A stretch of DNA of 64,000 bases from Nitrospira sp. (GCA_037045225.1 JBAOHZ010000009.1:1426001-1490000); one strand, 5' to 3'; positions 26,540 to 35,408 are shown, numbered from the stretch's first letter. A program made the numbers and translations. Notes: generated by a model from the letters alone, not told the origin.

Positions 26540-28402
26540 ATGCGTTTAGCTGCCTTAACTGTGAGGGACATCGGCGGACTCGACCGCGTCGAAGTGTCCG
26601 ACCTTTCAGATGTGGTGGTCTTCGCGGGCCCGAACGGGGTTGGCAAGACCCGCCTCATTCACGCGCTAATACAATTCTTCCGCGATCCCAGAGCCAGCAG
26701 CAACATCCATCTTATTGTCGAACCTACCTCAGACATTGAACGTACCGCCTGGCCAGGCGGCCGCCTCGATACGTCAAACGGCGATGACGCCCAGAGACTT
26801 CGAGAAGTTCTCCAACGTTCTCAACGACGCAACCGATATCGGTCGACAGTGCTTAATTTCGAAAGCGATCGCTCGATAAGGCAGGTAAAGCCATTCACTT
26901 TCTCATGGGATTTCGCCGACCCCTACGAGGAAGATGTCGGCTGGGACCAGTCGTATAGCTTCCTTCACGATCGCTTTCAGGATGTCCAGCACAGCTTGTT
27001 TAAGTTGGTCGAGAGCCAACGTCGAAAAATCGCTGAACAGGCAGTCCAACTGCGCGCAGAAGGGAAGGAAACAATGCCTCTGGATTTCGCGGATCCTCTT
27101 GCGAAATTTAAGGATGCCTTCTCACGGTTGCTCGCTCCGAAGATACTTGTTGATATTAACGTAAAGACGCAGCAGATCCTCTATGAATTGGACGGGGAGA
27201 AACGGCCTATCGAGACCCTGAGCTCTGGGGAGCGGGAAGTCGTCAACATAGTCTTCGATTTTCTCCTTCGCAATCCTTCCGACTGCATCGTGTTCTTTGA
27301 CGAGCCAGAGCTCCACCTACATCCTGAGCTCAGCTACAAGCTGCTTCAAACGCTGTCTCTGACTGGCAAGAACAACCAGTTCGTATTCTGCACTCATTCC
27401 CCCGAAATAATCACTGCCTCCATCGAGAATTCCGTGGTCTTCGTGACTCCTAGGAAGACCGACAGGTCTAATCAAGCGGTAATGGTGAGTAGAGACGATG
27501 CGACACACCACGCCCTGAACCTCCTCGGCCAGTCGATAGGCATAATCTCGCTGGGGAAGAAGCTGCTTCTGATCGAAGGTGATGAAGCTAGCCTGGACAA
27601 GCAGACTTACGGGGCTATTTTGCGAAACGAGTTCCCCGAACTAGTGTTGGTTCCGGTCGGCGGAAAGAGCGCTATTCGCTCATTCGATGAAATCCGTAGT
27701 AGCGTCCTGAATCAGACCATTTGGGGCGTTGAGTTCTTTATGCTCTGCGACGGGGACGCAGTTGGTGAGATTGGGCAAAAGAGCATCAACGCGCACATCT
27801 CTGATCGGTTACAGGTATTGCCTAGATATCATCTCGAGAATTACTTTCTGGATGAGAACATCTTGGCAGAAGTTTTTACAGAGATGGAGCGAGATCCTGC
27901 GTCGTGGTTGCGGTCCAAGGATCGGATTGGAGATGCCCTTCGAGAGATGGCAAGGGAGAGCATTCCTTACGCTACAGCCCTGAAGGTCGCTGGCGCTGTT
28001 CGCGAAAGCACAGGGAACGTGGATGTCATGCCGAGCCAGCTCGGCGGCTCTCTAGCTACTCTCCTACTAGCGTTTGGTGAGCGAATCTCTCGCGAGCGCA
28101 TGCGCCTCGAGAATAGCCTAGATGTGGTGGCTGTTGAGTCGCTGTGCAGAGAGGTATATGCGAAGATCGAGCAATCGATCGATGACGGGTCGGGACAGTG
28201 GAAGCGGGATATCCCAGGACGCGTGGTACTCAATAGGTTCGCCAGCAGAGCACAGATTCAGGTCGGAAGGCTCAAGACGCTCTATCTTCGTCATGCGCAA
28301 GCTGCTGACCCTGATCCATTCATAGAGATACGGACAATTTTCCGTAGCTTTAGGGCTACAACGTTGATCCAGCCCGCGGGCACTCGGACGCAAATTGTGT
28401 AG
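26540..28402 (+). CDS. OLD-like AAA/ABC ATPase with TOPRIM-like C-terminal half
   Basis: A 620-residue protein. Walker A is GPNGVGKT at residues 30-37, the ABC signature is LSSGE near residue 227, and Walker B with H-loop is visible as IVFFDEPELHLHPE then FCTHSPEI. The second half has TOPRIM-like elements LLIEGDEAS and FMLCDGDAVG, expected of OLD-family nucleases (ATPase plus metal-dependent nuclease). Such proteins include phage-defence and abortive-infection factors. No partner (GajB-type helicase or reverse transcriptase) is next to it. The gene is more AT-rich in third positions than its neighbours, pointing to transfer. A weak AAGGA precedes the ATG. Confidence 0.8.
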   Translation: MRLAALTVRDIGGLDRVEVSDLSDVVVFAGPNGVGKTRLIHALIQFFRDPRASSNIHLIVEPTSDIERTAWPGGRLDTSNGDDAQRLREVLQRSQRRNRYRSTVLNFESDRSIRQVKPFTFSWDFADPYEEDVGWDQSYSFLHDRFQDVQHSLFKLVESQRRKIAEQAVQLRAEGKETMPLDFADPLAKFKDAFSRLLAPKILVDINVKTQQILYELDGEKRPIETLSSGEREVVNIVFDFLLRNPSDCIVFFDEPELHLHPELSYKLLQTLSLTGKNNQFVFCTHSPEIITASIENSVVFVTPRKTDRSNQAVMVSRDDATHHALNLLGQSIGIISLGKKLLLIEGDEASLDKQTYGAILRNEFPELVLVPVGGKSAIRSFDEIRSSVLNQTIWGVEFFMLCDGDAVGEIGQKSINAHISDRLQVLPRYHLENYFLDENILAEVFTEMERDPASWLRSKDRIGDALREMARESIPYATALKVAGAVRESTGNVDVMPSQLGGSLATLLLAFGERISRERMRLENSLDVVAVESLCREVYAKIEQSIDDGSGQWKRDIPGRVVLNRFASRAQIQVGRLKTLYLRHAQAADPDPFIEIRTIFRSFRATTLIQPAGTRTQIV

Positions 28403-29033
28403 GGCGGAACCTTCCCAGTCCCTCTTAGGAGGCATGTCCCGCCTTGTTATATCGTGAAATGGCAGTCGAAACAGTTTGCCTCTACGGACACAAATGCCGC
28501 ATAACATCCGCGTCCACCTGACCGACTACAGGGGGCTTCGCCCGCTTCCACCGGCAGGTGATGCAGGGCGTTAATGCGACAACGCTGATTACCGCTTCAT
28601 GGCGGTGCAATCTCGGCGCCGAACTTCCGCACTTGGCCGGGAACGGCCTTTCGGGGCCCTAGCCTACATGATTCATGACGGTTCGTCGTGAACGTCTGGT
28701 CGCAGCTGCGAATCCGCAATTGCAGCAGAAACACTCATAAATCATGCAGGCTGGAGCATCGTCGCGTTCTTCCCCAGCGGCGGAATCGGCGCTGTCGCGG
28801 AACGCCTCCATGAGGGTGTCTCTCTGAACACCCGACGAGCGGAACAGAATACCGAACACATCGGCCCAACTGGCCACTCCCAAGCTCTTGAATTCCGTGA
28901 CGCGGCGGGCGCACAGTCCCTCGCAGGTTTCACCTGTAAGACGACCGACCTGGGTCAAAGGACGGATGGCACTGGGCTTGCTGATGAAGCTGGAGCGTAC
29001 GGTGAACCGCTGTACGGATGGAGGCACGACACG
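28403..29033. other. 630-bp region downstream of the ATPase
   Basis: Contains an attC-like imperfect palindrome (28499-28577, listed separately). On the - strand a frame at 28659 upward reads like protein (TEFKSLGVASWADVFGILF, then a Cys-rich ECFCCNCGF end) but lacks a good start and ribosome site, so it may be a remnant. Nothing else is evident. Confidence 0.4.
28499..28577 (+). repeat. attC-like imperfect palindrome
   Basis: A 79-bp element. Outer arms are GCATAAC (28499-28505) and GTTAATGC (28570-28577), pairing with one bulged base; inner arms are CACCTG-A-CCG (28515-28524) and CGG-CAGGTG (28552-28560), with one extrahelical A; the segment between the arms does not pair. This matches the R-box, unpaired spacer, L-box and extrahelical base plan of integron attC sites, but the outer box fits the GTTRRRY consensus only partly. 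It follows the ATPase stop codon by about 97 bp. Confidence 0.4.
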
Positions 29034-29954
29034 ATGGCTGGATGGATCGATCGTTGGCGGGCTGCCACGGTGGCAATCGGGTCTATTCAACAAGCCGACA
29101 TACGATCCCGCACCGGCCGGGTTTCAACCAAGAAGTTTTTTGCCGTCGTCGGCACCGGCGTGCTCTTCTCGTTACACGGACCCCGCAGGCAGGACACCTG
29201 GCTGGTCACCGCAAAACATGTCTTCCTCGACCCGCCAGACCACTGGCAGCCCTCCACGCTCGCGATCGTATTCCCCCAGACGCCTGGCCGGGGGATGAAA
29301 CAGGGGCTGGAGATTCCGCTTCAACTGACCGAAACAGGTCGGCGTTGCTGGTACCCTCACCCTGACAAAGCCGTCGATCTTGCCTGCCTTCCGCTCTCCT
29401 TAACCATGCGCCAGCCGAAACCTGGCGCCTCAACCATGCGACAGCCGAAATCGGGCACCTCCTCTTCCATTGCCTGGATGGACATTGCCACGACGGCGGA
29501 GCTCTATGAAGGCGTCCCCATCATGGTGCTCGGATATCCTGCGGCGTTCGACATTCCCGATTCACCACGCGCAATTGTCCGGCAGGGCATCGTCTCATGG
29601 GTCTCGCCGACCCGCCCTGGCTCAGAAGTCTTTCTCATCGATAGCCACGTGTTTCCAGGCAATAGCGGGGGACCGGTCTTCCGGCTTCCCACCACCATAG
29701 ATCGGGAAGGACATCTCACTACGGGAGGGGCGGTCACGCTCCTCGGCATCGTCACCCAGGCCAGGATCCAGAGCTTGCCCCTGCTGGCGGGAGGCAACCA
29801 CGTCGACTTGTACCTTCAGGGCAAGACACGCCCCGAGCCCCTGCTCACCCCCAGCTTTCTGGGCCTCGGGCTGGTTGAACCGGCCTATCGCATCAAACAA
29901 CTGCTGGTTTCTGCGACTCGCCGCCACCACCGACGCAAGAAACCGGCTTCGTGA
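29034..29954 (+). CDS. trypsin-like serine protease
   Basis: A 306-residue protein of the chymotrypsin/DegP-like fold without a signal peptide or PDZ domain. The catalytic triad is readable as His in WLVTAKHVF (about residue 63), Asp in KAVDLACLPL (about 116) and Ser in FPGNSGGPVF (about 212). Between Asp and Ser lies a 30-bp tandem duplication (29402-29461) giving TMRQPKPGAS and TMRQPKSGTS. GGAGG precedes ATG 29034. The neighbours do not identify a substrate; a role in protein quality control is only a guess. Confidence 0.8.
   Translation: MAGWIDRWRAATVAIGSIQQADIRSRTGRVSTKKFFAVVGTGVLFSLHGPRRQDTWLVTAKHVFLDPPDHWQPSTLAIVFPQTPGRGMKQGLEIPLQLTETGRRCWYPHPDKAVDLACLPLSLTMRQPKPGASTMRQPKSGTSSSIAWMDIATTAELYEGVPIMVLGYPAAFDIPDSPRAIVRQGIVSWVSPTRPGSEVFLIDSHVFPGNSGGPVFRLPTTIDREGHLTTGGAVTLLGIVTQARIQSLPLLAGGNHVDLYLQGKTRPEPLLTPSFLGLGLVEPAYRIKQLLVSATRRHHRRKKPAS
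29402..29461 (+). repeat. 30-bp tandem duplication inside the protease gene
   Basis: Units 29402-29431 and 29432-29461 match at 26 of 30 positions. The duplication is in frame and adds ten residues in a surface-loop region between the catalytic Asp and Ser. Confidence 0.85.
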
Positions 29955-29967
29955 TGATGCAGGAAGC

Positions 29968-30186
29968 TTAGTTCATTCCGGCGCTTGCGCTCCTGGCCAA
30001 AAGTTGCCGTGCGCCTTCAGGCGTACGCATCTTCCGGCGATGCTCAAGGATGAGCGGATCGATGTGCTCCCCGCACATCACGCACCGCCACCCCACCTGG
30101 TTGACCTCGCGAATCTCCTCACGCACCATCAGCCCTCCGCAGCGATCGCATCGATCATGAGCAATCTGTGTTGGGTGCGTCACCAT
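29968..30186 (-). CDS. small double-CxxC zinc-ribbon protein
   Basis: A 72-residue protein with CDRCGG near the N-terminus and CVMCGEHIDPLI in the middle, a classic four-cysteine zinc ribbon, then a basic helical tail. AAAAGGAGAG precedes the ATG closely. Such small ribbons are abundant in Nitrospirota and related bacteria; their function is unknown. It is convergent with the protease gene. Confidence 0.65.
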   Translation of the reverse strand: MVTHPTQIAHDRCDRCGGLMVREEIREVNQVGWRCVMCGEHIDPLILEHRRKMRTPEGARQLLARSASAGMN

Positions 30187-30611
30187 ATCGCTCTCCTTTT
30201 ATTTTTCCGCCGAAGCGGCCTTTTGTCCCCTGTCCTTATTGGAGTCGTTCGCCGTGAAAAGGATTCATGCTTGTTTCGCCCTGCCGATGGCGCCCTGCAA
30301 GGCATCCGTTAACGTCGAGGCACCCGGGCTTCCACGTCATCACTCACGCGTCCCGTCGGCTTCGTCTTCCGAATGAGTCGCCGTACATCCATCATCGCGC
30401 CGAAACAGATCGCGCTTCTTCCGACCCTGCCGAAAACAAGAAGCGGAAACATCATGCGACGGCTGTTGAAGGCGTGTGAGCTCGGCTTGCCGGAGGGCGA
30501 TACCTCGACATTGAACGCGTAGCACCGATATGATAAACGACCCTTCAGTAGCAGCACGACTGTCTGGAAACGGATGGACGTGCGTAGCTGAGCAACCAGG
30601 AGCACGGCGGC
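30187..30611. other. intergenic region upstream of cbpA
   Basis: About 425 bases. A 49-residue + frame at 30373-30522 exists but has no ribosome site. The right end carries a plausible promoter for cbpA. Nothing else is evident. Confidence 0.4.
30505..30534 (+). promoter_or_regulatory. possible sigma-70 promoter of cbpA
   Basis: TCGACA (30505-30510), an 18-base spacer and TATGAT (30529-30534), about 78 bp before the cbpA start. Only one sequence element is strong. Confidence 0.35.
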
Positions 30612-31544
30612 ATGGAATTTAAGGACTACTACAAGACCCTCGGCGTGGAACGCACCGCGACAGCCGACGACATTAAAAGCGCCTATCGAAAACTCGCGCG
30701 CAAGCACCACCCGGATGTGAACAAAGAACCCGGAGCAGAAGCGCGCTTCAAAGAAATCGGCGAGGCGTACGAGGTGCTCAAGGACACGGAAAAACGCGCC
30801 GCCTATGACGACCTCGGCAATCGCTGGCGCGAGGGACAGGATTTCACGCCGCCACCTGAATGGGGTGCCGGATTCGAATCCACCCAGGGCGGAGCGTCCG
30901 CAACAGAAGCGGCCGACTACAGCGACTTCTTCTCATCCCTATTCGGCAACTACTCCCGCCAAGCCGAGTCCGCGCGTGCTCGTGGGGAAGACCACTATGC
31001 CAAGATCTTCATCCCCCTTGAGGATGCGTTTCGCGGCGGAACACAGACAATCACCCTCCGCACGCCGCAGCTGAATGCGCAAGGCCGGCCGGAGTTTCGG
31101 GAGCGATCGCTCAACGTCCAAATCCCCAAAGGGGTTCGGGAAGGCCAGCACATCCGGCTGGCTGGACAAGGCACTCCGGGAATCACAGGGGCCTCTCCCG
31201 GCGACCTCTACCTTGAAATCCACTTTCATCCCCACAAGCTCTATCAGGTGCAGGGCCGAGACCTCTCACTCTCATTGCCGATTGCCCCCTGGGAAGCGGC
31301 GCTTGGGGCAACGGCCAAGGCACCCACTCCGAACGGAGTGGTCGAAGTCAAAATCCCGCCGGGATCGCAGAACGGACGCAAACTCAGGCTCAAAGGGCGC
31401 GGCATTCCCGGCGAACCCGCGGGGGATCTGTATCTCATCCTTGAGGTGGTGCTTCCGCCGGCGGACAGCGAACGCGCGCAGAAAATCTATCACACCATGG
31501 CGCAGGAGCTGGCATTCAATCCTCGCCAGGCACTGGGGGTCTGA
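30612..31544 (+). CDS. cbpA: DnaJ-class co-chaperone CbpA
   Basis: A 310-residue J-protein. The J domain (1-70) has the HPD motif at residues 33-35 and the FKEIGEAYEVL helix. There is no Cys-rich zinc finger, and the C-terminal peptide-binding domains (about 120-305) contain IPKGVREGQHIRLAGQG and IPPGSQNGRKLRLKGRG, typical of the CbpA type. It would stimulate DnaK and bind curved DNA in stationary phase. The stop codon is directly followed by the ATG of cbpM, its modulator, so the two form an operon. Confidence 0.93.
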   Translation: MEFKDYYKTLGVERTATADDIKSAYRKLARKHHPDVNKEPGAEARFKEIGEAYEVLKDTEKRAAYDDLGNRWREGQDFTPPPEWGAGFESTQGGASATEAADYSDFFSSLFGNYSRQAESARARGEDHYAKIFIPLEDAFRGGTQTITLRTPQLNAQGRPEFRERSLNVQIPKGVREGQHIRLAGQGTPGITGASPGDLYLEIHFHPHKLYQVQGRDLSLSLPIAPWEAALGATAKAPTPNGVVEVKIPPGSQNGRKLRLKGRGIPGEPAGDLYLILEVVLPPADSERAQKIYHTMAQELAFNPRQALGV

Positions 31545-31889
31545 ATGGAGAAGTCACAGGACATTCTAATAGGAACGGTGATCGGTGACGAAAGCGTGTT
31601 GTCGATCGAGGAGTTGGCCAGGGCTTGCGGAGCCGAGAGCCAATGGGTCATCGAATTGGTCGCCATCGGGGTCTTGGAGCCGGAGGGGCCCGAGACCTCA
31701 ACCTGGCGATTTCATGCGACAGATCTCACCTGCGCCCGACGAGTGGCTCGTTTCCAACGGGATTTTGATGCCAGCCTCGATGCCGCTGCAGTGATGCTGG
31801 ATCTGCTCGGCCAGATTGAGCGGCTCCGTGCGCGATTGCAGCAGACTGGCCTCGATATGGATGAAGCCTTCGGTGGCAAGGACACATGA
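31545..31889 (+). CDS. cbpM: chaperone modulator CbpM
   Basis: A 114-residue protein of the MerR-like CbpM family: an N-terminal winged-helix-like part (LSIEELARACGAESQWVIELV) and a C-terminal coiled coil (LDLLGQIERLRARLQQ). CbpM binds the J domain of CbpA and inhibits it. The gene begins immediately after the cbpA stop, confirming the pairing. Confidence 0.88.
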   Translation: MEKSQDILIGTVIGDESVLSIEELARACGAESQWVIELVAIGVLEPEGPETSTWRFHATDLTCARRVARFQRDFDASLDAAAVMLDLLGQIERLRARLQQTGLDMDEAFGGKDT

Positions 31890-31963
31890 GACTGCCGAGA
31901 CACCGGTCCTAACAGACACGCCGGCACGTACGGTTGCCTGGCCCGACTCTCCGCCGCACGATC

Positions 31964-32644
31964 ATGACAGACACAGCTACAACGTCGGCCGATTCCTGCA
32001 TTCTCAAAGTGGTGGTCGGTTCGCACGCCCACGGACTGGCCGGGCCCGAGAGCGACAAGGATTTTCGCAGCGTCTTCATCCTACCCACCGCCGAACTCTT
32101 TCGTGTCGGCTTTAAGTATCAAGGCACGAGGATGATGAAGGAGGAAGACGACGAGACGGCCTGGGAAATCGGCCACTTTCTCCAATTGGCCTTACAAAGC
32201 CATCCGCTGGTGCTCGAAACGCTAGTAGCGCCGGTGGTGACCATGGATGACTGGGGCGCAGAACTCCGCCACTTGTTTCCACGCCTCTGGTCGGCGCAGG
32301 CAGCCTATGAGTCGTTCCTCAACTACTGCGACAACCAGCGCAAGAAAATGTTGGAGAAAAAGGATGGCCGCCCCGCGAAATACGCGGCGGCCTATGTGCG
32401 GGTGCTCTTCAACCTCTGCGAATTACTCGAACGGGGGACGTTCAGCATCAGGATTTCTGAAACCCCGGTCGGTGAAGCCGTGGCCAAGATCAAAGCCGGA
32501 CACTTTCGCCCCGGCGAGGTCATCGATATGGGGGAATACTGGACAGAAGAAGCGACGCGCCGACTCCGTACCTGCTCCCAACAGGCTCGTCCGGAACTGG
32601 CCGATGCGTTCCTTCTCAAGGTTCGAAAAGCCTTTCTCGCCTAG
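31964..32644 (+). CDS. RlaP-like nucleotidyltransferase
   Basis: A 226-residue protein with the DNA polymerase beta-type nucleotidyltransferase core: GSHAHGLAGPESDKDFRSVFI, with GS and the two metal-binding acids DxD. The rest matches the PF10127 (predicted nucleotidyltransferase, YcgL/RlaP-like) family, with a helical half that includes NQRKKMLEKKDGRPAKYAAAYVR. The substrate is not settled; RlaP acts on RNA ligation in some organisms. The ATG at 31964 fits the usual start (shortly before the core). It lies 75 bp after cbpM. Confidence 0.78.
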   Translation: MTDTATTSADSCILKVVVGSHAHGLAGPESDKDFRSVFILPTAELFRVGFKYQGTRMMKEEDDETAWEIGHFLQLALQSHPLVLETLVAPVVTMDDWGAELRHLFPRLWSAQAAYESFLNYCDNQRKKMLEKKDGRPAKYAAAYVRVLFNLCELLERGTFSIRISETPVGEAVAKIKAGHFRPGEVIDMGEYWTEEATRRLRTCSQQARPELADAFLLKVRKAFLA

Positions 32645-33247
32645 AACGATCTGCCGTTCTACTTCGGGACCACGATCACAAAAAACCCGCTCCCGTGTGG
32701 AGATCGGACCTGCCCACTGAGCGGGATCCCTCCGAACACCCCGGCGAGTCACACAGCCTGAATGTCCCGCGCTCCCCATTCATCGGGCTCCTTCTGCGAG
32801 CCGTGCCTCCTACTGGCACCGAGATGGAAGCGCGTCCCTTCGGACCAGACCCCGAAATTGCGACAGGCGCGACCCCCGAACCACTCACGCGGCACGGAAG
32901 CGGGGGTTTCAACCTTATCCTGGCTCCACCTCCCTTCATTTCTCTTCATTTATCGGGTAACCACGCCCTTGCTCCAATCAATGAGGTAATTGGCACCATT
33001 GCAGCCCCCGGCTGCTGCCCCGTATCGCCCCACCCCGTAGATCGGTCGAAGCACGCCACTGCTTGCCCATGCTCCTAAGCAAGTGAACTTTCGCACGTCC
33101 CCGAGGCATGGCGGCCACATGTTCTTCTGGCATCGAGTCTGCAACATCTCCTTTGCAGGAAGATCGGTTTCACAACACCATCTCTCGCATGCATGACAAG
33201 ACTCCTGTTTACGCGACACTGACTCACACCGCAAAGGAGGCATGATC
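32645..33247. other. 600-bp region with gene debris
   Basis: No complete gene. On the - strand frames such as the one reading GVLRPIYGVGRYGAAAGGCN (about 32950-33090) and EWFGGRACRNFGVWSEGTRF (about 32760-32900) look coding but are broken by stops and lack starts; they may be pieces of one lost gene that ended at the terminator at 32680-32725. I cannot name the family. Confidence 0.4.
32680..32725 (-). terminator. terminator-like hairpin on the - strand
   Basis: CCCGCTC (32686-32692) pairs with GAGCGGG (32719-32725) across a 26-base loop; read on the - strand the stem is followed by TTTTTT. No intact - strand gene lies upstream of it, consistent with a decayed gene there. Confidence 0.45.
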
Positions 33248-33405
33248 ATGAGTGGACTCACCCGCTGGGAACCATTTCGGGGACAGTTCACTCCGATGCC
33301 GACGGCAGCAAGGTCGCGGCGGACTACAAAGACGGGATTCTCAACGTACACCTACCGAAATTGGAGAACGCCCAGCCCACATCGATTGAAGTGACGGTGG
33401 CCTAA
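33248..33405 (+). pseudogene. Hsp20 remnant, internally deleted and frameshifted
   Basis: A good ribosome binding site (AAAGGAGG) leads to ATG 33248 and MSGLTRWEPFRG, the N-terminus typical of bacterial small heat-shock proteins. After about 14 codons the frame breaks; in another frame the sequence continues as DADGSKVAADYKDGILNVHL and then PKLENAQPTSIEVTVA to TAA 33403, the alpha-crystallin C-terminus. About 80-90 central residues are missing. Both ends of an hsp20 gene therefore survive. Confidence 0.75.
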
Positions 33406-33421
33406 GCGGAAGGAGCCCATC

Positions 33422-33571
33422 ATGTTCCGACATCCTCGATACCTGGACATCCCCTGGGAGATCCATTGGCACCCCGAGGGAGCATCGCACCATCACCGGT
33501 GGCTGATGGTGCTCGTGATCGTCGCGGTGCTCATGCTGATCGGTGTGGGGGTCACGAGCGGATGGTGGTAA
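33422..33571 (+). CDS. 49-residue His-rich single-helix membrane protein
   Basis: A short gene with a strong ribosome site (GGAAGGAG) before ATG 33422. The product has a His/Trp/Pro-rich N-terminus (PWEIHWHPEGASHHHRW) and one hydrophobic helix (about residues 29-46) ending GWW. It lies 16 bp after the hsp20 remnant and 48 bp before the phosphoribosyltransferase gene, so probably belongs to that operon. No family is recognised. Confidence 0.6.
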   Translation: MFRHPRYLDIPWEIHWHPEGASHHHRWLMVLVIVAVLMLIGVGVTSGWW

Positions 33572-33619
33572 CTCCGTTCGAGTCTCGGTCTATCCGGCAA
33601 ACGGCAGGGGGAGCGGGTC

Positions 33620-34276
33620 GTGATGTTTAGGAACCGTCAAGAAGCCGGCGAACTCCTCGCTGAGGAACTGCTCCCGTTTCGCAACGATCCGAGCGCCATC
33701 CTGCTCGCGCTGCCCCGCGGAGGTGTGGCGGTGGCGTATCAATTGAGCCTGGCCCTGCGGTTGCCGCTCGATGTGCTGATCACGCGAAAAATCGGGGCAC
33801 CGGACAATCCTGAATATGCCCTGGGAGCCGTCGGCGAAACGGGGGCGGTGTACTGGAATCGTGAGGCGCTATCCGGCTTATCGCTCACCGAACGACAACT
33901 CTCAGCCGCCGTGCAGGCGCAGCAAAAGGAAGTCGTCAGGCGTGTGGCCCTGTACCGGCAGGGACGATCGTTCCCCGACCTGCACGACCGGACCGTGATT
34001 CTCGTGGATGACGGCCTCGCCACAGGCGCGACATTCTTCGCCTCTGTGGCGACCGTCCGTCAGGCAAACCCGCGCCGCGTCATCGGAGCCATTCCGGTCG
34101 GCCCGCGCTCGACGGTTGAAGTGGCGCGGAAGCTGGTTGACCAATTGGTCGTGCTGCGGATACCGGATCCCTTTTATGCCGTGGGGAACTTCTACCGGGA
34201 CTTCGGACAGGTCGAAGACCGGGAGGTACTGCAATATCTCAATCTGGCGGAAGAAGCATTCATCAACAAATCATAA
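33620..34276 (+). CDS. phosphoribosyltransferase
   Basis: A 218-residue protein with the type I phosphoribosyltransferase fold. The PRPP-binding loop is readable as RTVILVDDGLATGATFFA (about residues 127-144), and the N-terminal LLALPRGGVAVAYQLS and ITRKIGAPDNPEYALGAVGE segments are typical of a family seen in stress and dormancy regulons (Rv0571c-like). The substrate is unknown. Start GTG 33620 or ATG 33623. The neighbours are an hsp20 remnant, a zinc protein, USP and cytochrome genes on the same strand. Confidence 0.88.
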   Translation: MMFRNRQEAGELLAEELLPFRNDPSAILLALPRGGVAVAYQLSLALRLPLDVLITRKIGAPDNPEYALGAVGETGAVYWNREALSGLSLTERQLSAAVQAQQKEVVRRVALYRQGRSFPDLHDRTVILVDDGLATGATFFASVATVRQANPRRVIGAIPVGPRSTVEVARKLVDQLVVLRIPDPFYAVGNFYRDFGQVEDREVLQYLNLAEEAFINKS

Positions 34277-34330
34277 CCTCAGAGCGCCGACCGTAGGCCG
34301 GAGCCCGGACACAGAAAAGGAATCACCCCG

Positions 34331-34825
34331 ATGAACACACCAACAGAAGGCGGCCACGCAGCGCGCCACGATCGATTCGTAGAAGAATACCAGCACGACT
34401 CGTACAAAATGCCGGGCAAACTGAAGGAACCGACGGTCTGCAAGACCTGCGGAGCGCTGTTCCATAAGGGGCGTTGGACCTGGGGCGCTAAACCGACGGG
34501 GGCCGATGAGATCGTCTGCCCGGCTTGTCTGCGCATCCAGGACAAAAATCCGAAGGGATTCGTCACGCTCAAGGGACTCTTCAAAGACCAACACCGGGAC
34601 CAAGTCATGGGCCTGATCCACAACGCGGAGGCGCAGGAAAAAAAGGAGTACCCGCTGGCTCGCATCATGACCATCGAGAACCGCGCGGAGGGGCTTGTCG
34701 TTCTCACCACCGATACCCACTTGCCCCGGCGCATCGGCGAAGCGCTGAAACACGCACACCACGGCGAATTGGAACTGCGATATGACAAGGATGAAGATTT
34801 TGTTCGCGTCACATGGATCGGGTAA
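34331..34825 (+). CDS. BCAM0308-family zinc-ribbon protein
   Basis: A 164-residue soluble protein with two Cys pairs, CKTCG (about residue 37) and CPACL (about 63), enclosing a W-rich loop (GRWTWGAKP), which should bind zinc; the rest is an alpha/beta domain (HNAEAQEKKEYPLARIMTIE). The arrangement matches the BCAM0308 family, which resembles a nuclear-export NMD3-type zinc domain. Function unknown. It is followed at 50 bp by the secreted NTF2-like gene. Confidence 0.8.
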   Translation: MNTPTEGGHAARHDRFVEEYQHDSYKMPGKLKEPTVCKTCGALFHKGRWTWGAKPTGADEIVCPACLRIQDKNPKGFVTLKGLFKDQHRDQVMGLIHNAEAQEKKEYPLARIMTIENRAEGLVVLTTDTHLPRRIGEALKHAHHGELELRYDKDEDFVRVTWIG

Positions 34826-34874
34826 GCGCGCATACCATCGACAGGCAAGCGTGATCATGGATGGAGCGGAACGG

Positions 34875-35408
34875 ATGCGAGATCGATGGCACGGGTTCCT
34901 CGCCGCCGGATTGCTGCTGATCACCGTGACGGTGTCTCCGGCGTCAGCCGAAATGCAGCTCCTTCCGGGGGCAGCAGGAGACCTTGATCAAGCCACCGTC
35001 GATGCAGTCCTGGCGACGTTCCGACAAGCCGAACAGGCGCTAGGGGTCGGCAATGTGGACGGACTCATGGCCCTGTATTCGGAACAGTACGATTATCACG
35101 GGATGAAGAAGGCCGACATGCGGAAGGTCTGGACCAACCTGTTCGACGAATTCAGAGCACTGTCCGACATCCATCATTTTTCCCGGATGAGCAAGGTCGG
35201 ATCCGGAACCAAGACCATCATCGAGGTGACCTGTACGGGCACTTTGTCAGGCCTCTCGAAAACAGGCGGGTTACGTGTGCCGATCGACAGTTGGTATGAA
35301 GAAGTGCACTACATGACGATTGAAGAAGGGCAGTGGCGCATTCGCGGCAACGTCGGCGAGTCCCCGCGCTTCATGCCCTTTGGCACGTCACCGCATCCAT
35401 TGTTCTAG
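34875..35408 (+). CDS. secreted NTF2/SnoaL-like protein
   Basis: A 177-residue exported protein: signal peptide LAAGLLLITVTVSPASA, then a domain with the SnoaL/NTF2-like layout (helix TVDAVLATFRQAEQALGVGN, then VDGLMALYSEQYDYHG, and curved beta strands to the end). Such domains bind small ligands or form dimers; no catalytic residues can be assigned. ATG 34875 is chosen because GGAGCGGA precedes it and the n-region is basic. It is followed by a strong hairpin. Confidence 0.65.
   Translation: MRDRWHGFLAAGLLLITVTVSPASAEMQLLPGAAGDLDQATVDAVLATFRQAEQALGVGNVDGLMALYSEQYDYHGMKKADMRKVWTNLFDEFRALSDIHHFSRMSKVGSGTKTIIEVTCTGTLSGLSKTGGLRVPIDSWYEEVHYMTIEEGQWRIRGNVGESPRFMPFGTSPHPLF

Noticed and set aside
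28659..29093. - strand frame with a Cys-rich end (ECFCCNCGF)
   Set aside because: The only ATG lies inside the protease coding region and no ribosome site is present; kept as a possible remnant only.
30373..30522. 49-residue + strand frame ahead of cbpA
   Set aside because: No ribosome binding site and no similarity that I recognise.
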